Shown in pieces: positions 57,201 to 64,000 of a DNA stretch of 64,000 nt (within the stretch, counting starts at the first letter, position 1; each line of letters opens with the position of its first letter). Made by a program: the position numbers and the translations under genes. Source of the stretch: Phoronis australis (lineage: Eukaryota > Phoronida > Phoronidae); the NCBI GenBank assembly GCA_002633005.1, contig NMRA01000003.1, forward strand, positions 2,388,124 through 2,452,123, in the 5' to 3' direction. The notes beneath the pieces are model-generated. The model saw only the letters and a program-made list of their open reading frames with translations. It did no database searches and was not told the DNA's origin.

Positions 57201-58895
57201 CAAGGAACTATAGGCATTTTTTTCAGAGCCCGTTTGCGTTTAGTGTTTTATACAGTGTCGTGGGCTATCCCATAAAAAGCCAGATTGACTGTCTAACCTA
57301 CTGCTTGAAAAAATAATATCGCCATCTTCGGTCTTTTCTTGTGACTTTGTAATCTTTTTGTCACGAAGTATTGCTGATAAATCATTTTTGTAAGCTATTT
57401 CTAGCCCACGATTTTCCCCATGCCATCAATGTTATCTTGTGGTATGATGTGAAATTTCCTCCTAGCTCAGGTGTATTTATTTCTAAGCTTATGTGTTGTT
57501 TTTGTTCTGTGTCTTTTAAGCTGTGTAATACATTGACTTCATTAAACATGGGTGGATGCTCCTAAAAACACTTAATACAGCAATATCTCTATAGATATCG
57601 ATCCAAACTGCATATAATACACACCACTATGTTTGTCTCAATCAGATGAATCTTTTAATATGAACCACGTGTACATTCTTTTATTTTCTACAAAATTAGG
57701 TAGAAAGGCAGATATTTTACGCAGAATCGTCGCGTTTCATCGGCCATTTTCTCTGTAAGTGCTCACCCAATTTTTATGATTTTTGCACCATTGTATTGCT
57801 CTCACTAAGGGGTTTTCAAAAATATATAACACATGGGCATTGAAAATTAAAAAAAAAAAAAACGTCCTCCCTACTAATAGAGAGCTGCGATAAGCTGCTA
57901 GGTGTGCTTTTACTCAATGTGTTTGGTTTTTAGGACATTGCCTAAGGCGGTAAACGTAAAAACAAAGAATTTTCTATGCATAAGAATTGGCCTACAAACG
58001 AAAGTTGAAAACTTATTCTCTCTTTTGTTAATTAAGTGACTGACATTATGTCACTTTAGCACCTTGAGAATCCAGATTTGAAATCAAGTGTCGCTTGTAA
58101 TTAATCAGTTTTGACTTTCGGCCATGATAACAACTTCAATTTCAATTTGAGTTTTATTTTAAAGCATTTGGCAAACTCAAGAGTTAGGCGATTAGGTGTG
58201 TACAGTCATTGAGTTTTTAAACAATATTAAAGAGGTGAAGTTCATGTGCCTGTAGATTGTGGAGTCTTGTAAAAGATTTATAGAGGAAGCATGAAATTGA
58301 AGTTCTGAATGACCCTCTTTTCATTTACTACCTATGTTAGTTACATGTACTTTTTACCACTGTTTCTGGGCGTCTCCCATTACAAACAGTTTGAACCATT
58401 TTCAAGTATGACATTGCTAGCTAGCAAGAAGGATACACCTACATGAATTAGAATTGGATCCAACTACTAGTGAGCTGTTAGTTGCAATTTTAATGATTGA
58501 TTGACAATTGTCCTATTGTATCCCCTATAACAGCTAAACCCTGTGAAGGTTTGCCTACAATTTGCAGGATGTGTTTCCCTCCAAACTATTCTTGGTACAG
58601 CTGTCATGTGCCCACATACACTTGTGTGAGCTCTGGTATTACTCATCTGTCTGGTCACCAGGCATCTGCCCCCATGTGCCATATACTGTGTGAGGGGTCT
58701 TCAGGAAGTTTAGGAGACATGTTTTTATCTGGCAGATGTGCCCCATCAATGTTTGAAGGACTCCTGCTAAAGCTTTACATCCTGTTGTCAGTTTGATATC
58801 TTTGTGTTTGTTTTTATATCTCATCTGCCAAGAGATTAGGCCCATCTTTTTAAATCTTGGTATATGTGTTTTTATCTAGGAAAAGGTGTTATATT
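54245..58895. other. No gene seen (4.6 kb)
   Basis: Long AT-rich stretch with short frames only. There is an A run at 57850-57863. It may be 5' flank or upstream intron of the UNC-45 gene, which is inferred from position only. Confidence 0.4.
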
Positions 58896-58899
58896 GTGC

Positions 58900-59540
58900 A
58901 TCTTCCTGTTGCAATTTTAGTGTTTTGTTGGTCATTTTTGGCACCAACTTCTGCATCTGATTAATGGTGATAAGGATCATGGTGAAATATGGGGAAAGTG
59001 TTCTTAATTACAAGACTGTGGTTGACATCAATTTTCAGTGGATCAGAGTAACACCATGCCCCATAAGTGGCAGATCGTAGAGAGCATGACTAATGTTGAT
59101 TTTCAGACAAGTCAAACTACTGCTATGCCTCCAAGTGACACATATTTTTTTTTGAGCCTGGCTCAATATCTACCAAGATCTTTAAAGAATCGTCGGGGAA
59201 ATTTGGTATGGTCAAATTTCTCCAATTTATGGCACAATATGCTGACAGTGAAATTTCATTTTCTTATTCTCCTTAAAAGATGACTAGCACCAGATGAATG
59301 GCTTACCACATTCAAGTTTTGTACCATAGTTCCAAGTCCAGACAATATTTTGAAAATTTGGCCATTCTCAACTATGTTAGAACCCCTTCAAAAAAAAAGC
59401 AATTTGGTTATTTGTTTTTACCCTAAATTGGCAAGATTTTACTGTAGCAATGAATCTGTTAATGAGTGCAAAGCATATGATGATTTTCAGACAGATTCGA
59501 CGAATGCCATGCCCTCTTTTGGCATTTTTATCTTTGAGTT
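58900..59540 (+). repeat. Family P, very old copy
   Basis: Recognisable by ordered module pieces: GATTTTCAGACA twice (about 59098 and 59480), CATGCCCCATAAGTGGCAGA, GCTATGCCTCCAAGTGACAC and CATGCCCTCTTTTGGCATTT. Ends are not definable. Confidence 0.45.
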
Positions 59541-60179
59541 TTATGTTACCTCACAGCGCTCTCATAGTGGGGACAAAGATGCTGCAAGTGTCAACACCAT
59601 GACGCTGAGAATTTCTGGTATAGACACCACATACGCCCACCAATCATGGGCTTATGAACCTTTAAACTGGAGAGGAGAATGGTGCCTTTGCCAAACGTTA
59701 TCTTCTGCTGCGCCAGAATAGTGTTGGGGGAACTCATTATTTTCCCTCACTGTGTTCAGTAGGCATGGAAGTTAAAAAATTGAGGCTTACTGATCAGTTT
59801 CACGGCCATCTTCAACACACGTTGCCTTCATGCAGCTGTTAAATAAATTGTAGAAATATCTTTTCCTTTGTACACTATATCACAGCTTAATTCAACAGTA
59901 CTTACATGTAGCAACAATTCTTCTTTCCTAATTTCTCTTCGTTTCATTTCATGTGTTAGAGGAAAAAACATTGACTTAAATGTCCATTTTAAGAACATAC
60001 CTGGTTTTTAAATTTGTATGCTGTCATGTCATAGTATTTGCAATAAGGCAGTGTGTGATTGTGTTAGATTTCTGAGTGATAATGCCTGTGGTTGAACTAA
60101 GGCATTGTCGATAATGTATTGGGATAATGTATTGGGTATCTGCAACCAAGTCCTGTAGTGATACTCAAGGAAATTTGAC

Positions 60180-60600
60180 TGATGTGTTTCTATAAAGAAG
60201 AAGACAGCACCTGCTCAGCTTTGCACAGCATGTTCTGTATCCCCCAGTGGCAACTGCAGTGTTTTGAATCCCAATTCTTGCCAGCTGCCCTTCAATGTGC
60301 CAAACTGAAGAATCCTCTTCACAACCATTTGAAGAATTGTTGTGAATGTGAGGAATGTTTTTGTTTGTGGAAACCAATTGGCATTGATTTTAGACAATTT
60401 GACTACTGCTGTGCCCCCTAGTGCCAGTTTTAGTTTTTTTGCAGTTGCCTTAATATTCTTCATGAAATTTTCCGGTAGCTTACAAGATTTGCCAATGTTT
60501 AGATAATTAGCACTGTAACCAGCACATCTGATTTTAAGTTCACTAGGCAAATATGCCCTTGAGGAAAGTTGTGGAGCCACCAGAACACAGTAATAAACTT
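60180..60600 (+). repeat. Family P, very old copy
   Basis: It contains TATCCCCCAGTGGCAACTG, a GATTTTAGACAATTTGACTA segment, CTGTGCCCCCTAGTGCCAGT (60409 region), TTTTAGTTTTTTTGC and CTTCATGAAATTTTCC. The CTCF-like core has lost one G of GTGGC. Confidence 0.5.
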
Positions 60601-61034
60601 GACCAAAAAAGCAAGGGGATGTTCAAGTAAAACGATAAATTCTGTATCGCAAACAAAGGAGGAGAGAAGCGGTGATGAAGTTTAGTAACTTGATCTCTAC
60701 CCCCATTGGTCTACAGAAATGAGTCTTCTATTTTTCTGGTGATATTTGTTCGCTGCTTTGGCTTAAAGAGGAGTCTAGACCTCCTGAACCCTCTCCTGGA
60801 TCAGCCTATGGCCATGATATATTGGCTCAAATACATGAGAAATTTTTTTCTTGAATGTGAGATATTCAGTGCTAAGTTCTGTAGCTATAAGACACTCCCG
60901 GGGTAAACTCATATTATGATCACATGCATCGCTTGTAATACATGGCGATATCTTCCAAAGACTTGCATGTTCTTGACTGTGTTTTTGTCAATTTCTTCCA
61001 TCCACGGCACTCATTCCAGATATCAGTTCTTGTA
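60601..61034 (+). other. Probable 5'-UTR intron or flank of the UNC-45 gene
   Basis: No exon is recognised. The acceptor at 61053 means some transcribed exon lies upstream, but I cannot place it. Confidence 0.4.
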
Positions 61035-61053
61035 ATATTTACTGTGTTTTCAG
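61035..61053 (+). promoter_or_regulatory. Splice acceptor before the UNC-45 start codon
   Basis: TATTTACTGTGTTTTCAG: a T-rich tract and AG directly followed by ATG. The start codon is therefore the first codon of this exon, and the 5' UTR lies in an upstream exon. Confidence 0.75.
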
Positions 61054-61255
61054 ATGACTGAGGCAACTAGAGAGAAGGAGATTGGTAACCAGTACTTCAC
61101 TCAAGGCAGCTATGAGGACGCCCTGGTCCACTACACCAAGGCCATTGACCTGAGCTCTCCCAAGGAGAAGGACAGTGCTGTATTCTACAAGAACAGAGCT
61201 GCTTGCTATCTCAAGTTGGGCAAGAATAAAGAGGCGGCGGCTGATGCCTCTAAAG
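61054..61255 (+). CDS. unc45: UNC-45 myosin co-chaperone homologue, first coding exon (partial)
   Basis: UNC-45 proteins bind Hsp90/Hsp70 through an N-terminal TPR domain and fold myosin heads through a C-terminal UCS domain in the cytosol. The 67 complete codons cover TPR1 (about residues 4-37; KEIGNQYFTQGSYEDALVHY) and most of TPR2 (about 42-67; YKNRAACYLKLGKNKEAAA). K8, N12 and N47 fall at the carboxylate-clamp positions that hold the EEVD tail in TPR co-chaperones. The long linker before YKNRAAC is typical of UNC-45 and less so of STI1 or PP5. The exon has stronger coding composition (CpG, GC3) than anything else in the window. It ends AAAG at 61255 before GTAGTG, leaving phase 1, so a following codon starting with G fits the Ala expected after 'ASK'. 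The next exon (rest of TPR, UCS) is not found in the window. The alternative is another TPR co-chaperone. Confidence 0.78.
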
Positions 61256-63930
61256 GTAGTGGCATTGAAGTGTTGGGCACCTGCTTCAGTCTCACTGTCT
61301 CTGAAAGCCTAACAAACGCCTATCAGTTTTCATAAGTTTTGGAGTTGCTTGTGTGTAGCACTCAGACGGCGAACCTCTGCAAACACATTGCAGTTTCTGA
61401 GCATCTTTGTTTTTTTTCCATCTAACTGGTGGACATATTTTTTATCACCAATCACATGGTTATTGTTTTGTTACAATTGCGTACCTGATAACAACACAGT
61501 TATTATGTTATTATTTGTTAAACAATTCATTAGTGGGGTTGGATGATCTGTATATCTTACACGAAAAATAAGTACGTTTTCCACCACAAACTTTGGTAAG
61601 TTTCTGGTTTTAAAAAAGTTTTTATGTACATATGTATTATCATTGATAAACAAGTATAAAAACACAAACTAAAAACATCCATTCATACACGCATGCACAC
61701 CTCAGGAAAGACCATTCTCGTATAAAGTAAACAACTGCTACATGGAGTAAAATTTTCCCATTTCCCAGGAAAGCTGTCATACAGAATTTTTTATACGCAG
61801 TTAATTTTTCAGCATTATAGTACTCATGAGTATATGAACTAACAAACTTTAATGTGAATATTAGGTATATTTGTGTGACATCCCTCCTTGTAAATAATAT
61901 ACTGTTTGGCTAGTAATAGCAAAATAGAAAATCATGTTCCTCAAGGTATAAAAAGCAAATTGAAACTTGCGTAGTTTGCGTCATGCCACATCAATTCCAG
62001 AATTTCAGATATTCTTAATTTTGCAGTCTGTGGGACTGCCAGTAATGCCTATTTCTAGAATTTGGTACTAGCTCTGACCTTCAGCAAATTAATTAGTTTT
62101 TCACTGTAACAATTTGGAGAATGGTTGCCCTAGAGTTACATGACTTGAGTGCTCTTGCTGAAGGATAGTACAGGTTGTACACAGCTATAACACATGAGTA
62201 CAGGTTGGATTAAACAGCCTTATGAAACCAATGTCGTGCTCTATGCAAACCTCATGAACACTACTTATGAAAATTAACACTTCTGTGGACTGGTACTCGT
62301 GGGGCCTCTTTGACAACTCTTTTCCACATCAACACTGAGTTTTAATTTATGCAACCAGTGTGTTATTGAAAAAGAATCTTTATTTTTTAGCACTTAGTAA
62401 TCACCATGCAGTAATAGAAAGCATGTTTAAGAACATAAGTTGGCGTGCATTTTGCATATCAAAATGTAGTTGCTATGCCCGACAATGTACAGTGTTGCAG
62501 CTTTAAGAGCAAAACACCAGGCTTGTGTTTCCCTATTCGGAAGTGAGGCTTGGCAGTATGGTATTACCTGTCAGTTTGTGGCTGACAAACAAACTTGACT
62601 CATCTGATAATGGAGATTGGAATTTCATTTCATGCTAAAACTAATTACTGAACATGAAAATTGTACCAGGCATAGGATTTTTTTGGCTTGTGAAATGTGA
62701 ACTTTGTTATTCTTATGAATTAGACTGGGACTGGACAATAAATCAGTTGTTGTTTGGCGAACTTTGACAGGGTGTTTTTTATTGGCTACGAAATGCAAAA
62801 TCTGCTCTGAAACAATGCACCAAGAAACAATAAGTTTTACCCGGCAACGTGCTGTTTCGGGTAAAATGGCGACTTGGAAATGAAGGTGTGTCAAGAATGC
62901 TGCATTCTGATTGGTCAGTTAAGCCATCGCTCAAAATCCTGGTGATTGGTCAATTTGGGATGACCAGTTAACTGCCTTTTTATAAGATTTGGTACAAACT
63001 CCCAGCCTTGAGCAAAATAATTAAAATTTACTGTCGCTAATTAGAGAATTTTCACTGTAGCCTTTGATTAGTTTGCAGTTTCGTTTGGTTAAGCGTTTTT
63101 AAAGACAACAGTGAATGCAGTTAAACTCAGTACTTCATACAAATCACATCTCCAATTTTGATATGAGTGAATATGAGATAAGCCTACATATTTTGACTAA
63201 GTCGTACGGCAGTGTACTTCCACTTGTCAGTTAATTCAGTCGGTATTGCCGCACAAGTGTTCAATCTGTTGAAGGAAGGATTTATTCCTGCATCATTCGC
63301 CACATGCACATTGGGGACATAAACTATTTAAGGAAACTATCGTGTTGTGCAGGGGATTAGCGTTATCTTCATGGCAAGAAAATACTGGCTGAAATGAATT
63401 GAAATGCCAAGGAAATTAGTAATTTTTAAAATGTTTGGCTTTTGGAATTGAAAAGTTAGTGTAGAATCCTTTCACAGGAGAAATGTGATAAAAATTAGCC
63501 ATAACGCTCCGATGGGTTTTCACACGTTGAGGACACTCTTGAGTGTTTACATCATTGTATTCATTCAGCATGGGAGATAATTGGTGTTTGGATCGTGACA
63601 TTGGACAAAAAACTGAGCCAGGGGATTAACAAAAGTAAGATTGATACCAGACCTTTGAGGGTATGGTCTGTTATATGGACTAAAGTGAAGCTAGTTGTAA
63701 TGCATTCAATATACATGAAGTGCTTAAAGGTTTTGCTGTCTTATCTTAGCCAAGTTTTTTGCATACTCATCATTCTATCAACACAATGCGTCACCAAGGT
63801 AATTACCCAAAACATCTGTCCAACATTTCTCTCAGGTTTTCATAAGAAGAACAGTGAAATGACTTTCTGACTATTTCTTCAGTCAAGCATAGCTTGCAGT
63901 ACCTCTGTTCTTTTGGGACACCATGTTCAT
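61256..63930 (+). other. UNC-45 intron, no further exon found
   Basis: Begins GTAGTG. I looked for the next TPR exon (expected to start with AIE- or AID-like residues and contain ALYRR-like residues) and did not find it, so the intron probably exceeds 2.7 kb. It contains the dispersed repeat at 62812-62963. Confidence 0.55.
62812..62963 (+). repeat. Dispersed repeat with NF-Y-like sites, copy 2
   Basis: Matches 45930-46066 block for block. It carries TTCTGATTGGTCAGTTAAG and, about 45 bp later, GGTGATTGGTCAATT, giving two CCAAT-box-like sites in the same orientation, plus AAAATGGCGAC upstream. It sits inside the UNC-45 intron. Confidence 0.6.
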
Positions 63931-63938
63931 GCCTTTTT

Positions 63939-64000
63939 ATGCGCCCACATATTTATATGTGGACGCATTATGCCGTCATCTCCGTCCGTCCGTCCGTCCG
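63939..64000 (+). mobile_element. Family P, left end of a further copy (cut by window edge)
   Basis: The terminal near-palindrome ATGCGCCCACATATTTATAT... at 63939-63968 is identical to 1917-1946, followed by the CGTCCGTCCG run. It continues beyond the window. Confidence 0.85.

Overview
This is an AT-rich window from an animal nuclear genome. It is mostly non-coding and crowded with small mobile elements, minisatellites and decayed repeats. Only one host coding exon is convincing: a 202-base exon at 61054-61255 (+) encoding the start of an UNC-45-type TPR co-chaperone. It has a clean splice acceptor and donor. That gene, the GT-AG splice signals, the SINE/LINE/MITE landscape and CTCF-like motifs point to a bilaterian, probably a marine invertebrate. 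I cannot name the species or phylum from sequence alone.

Layout. 0-17 kb: an inverted-repeat element (45-675), two copies of a long internally repetitive element here called family P (1917-2980 and 14565-16265), a MITE (5638-6122), a SINE (9194-9419), a TA-flanked element with perfect 24-bp terminal inverted repeats (10639-11743, holding a 308-base N gap) and a dispersed repeat pair (3440-3720 and 12530-12810). 17-27 kb: minisatellites, a second SINE (25195-25420) and otherwise unique-looking DNA. 27.8-30.1 kb: a composite of a broken TIR element and a palindrome-ended family here called family H. 32-36 kb: tandem arrays of 34-, 28- and 26-bp units and an assembly join. 38.8-46.9 kb: two copies of a TIR element, a 5'-truncated L1/Tx1-like LINE with a 28-bp target-site duplication (41553-42808), an old P copy and a third SINE. 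47.6-48.4 kb: a 21-copy minisatellite. 49.5-54.3 kb: a second H copy in inverted orientation, two TA-flanked TIR elements and a tRNA-like sequence. 54-61 kb: mainly unique DNA with old P fragments, probably 5' flank or 5'-UTR intron of the UNC-45 gene. 61-64 kb: the UNC-45 exon and the start of its next intron, with a new P copy entering at the right edge.

Genes do not work together here because only one exon is seen. The two most notable signals are regulatory-like. Family P carries a CTCF-core-like motif (GCGCCNCCTAGTGGC) on one strand at roughly 110-160 bp spacing, at least ten times in the 1.7-kb copy. Family H carries repeated YY1-like (CCGCCATCTTG) and ETS-like (CCGGAAGT) motifs. All three single-N positions in the window are flanked by direct duplications, which look like unmerged haplotype or contig overlaps.

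I found no intact autonomous transposon, functional tRNA, rRNA, CRISPR array or multi-gene system.
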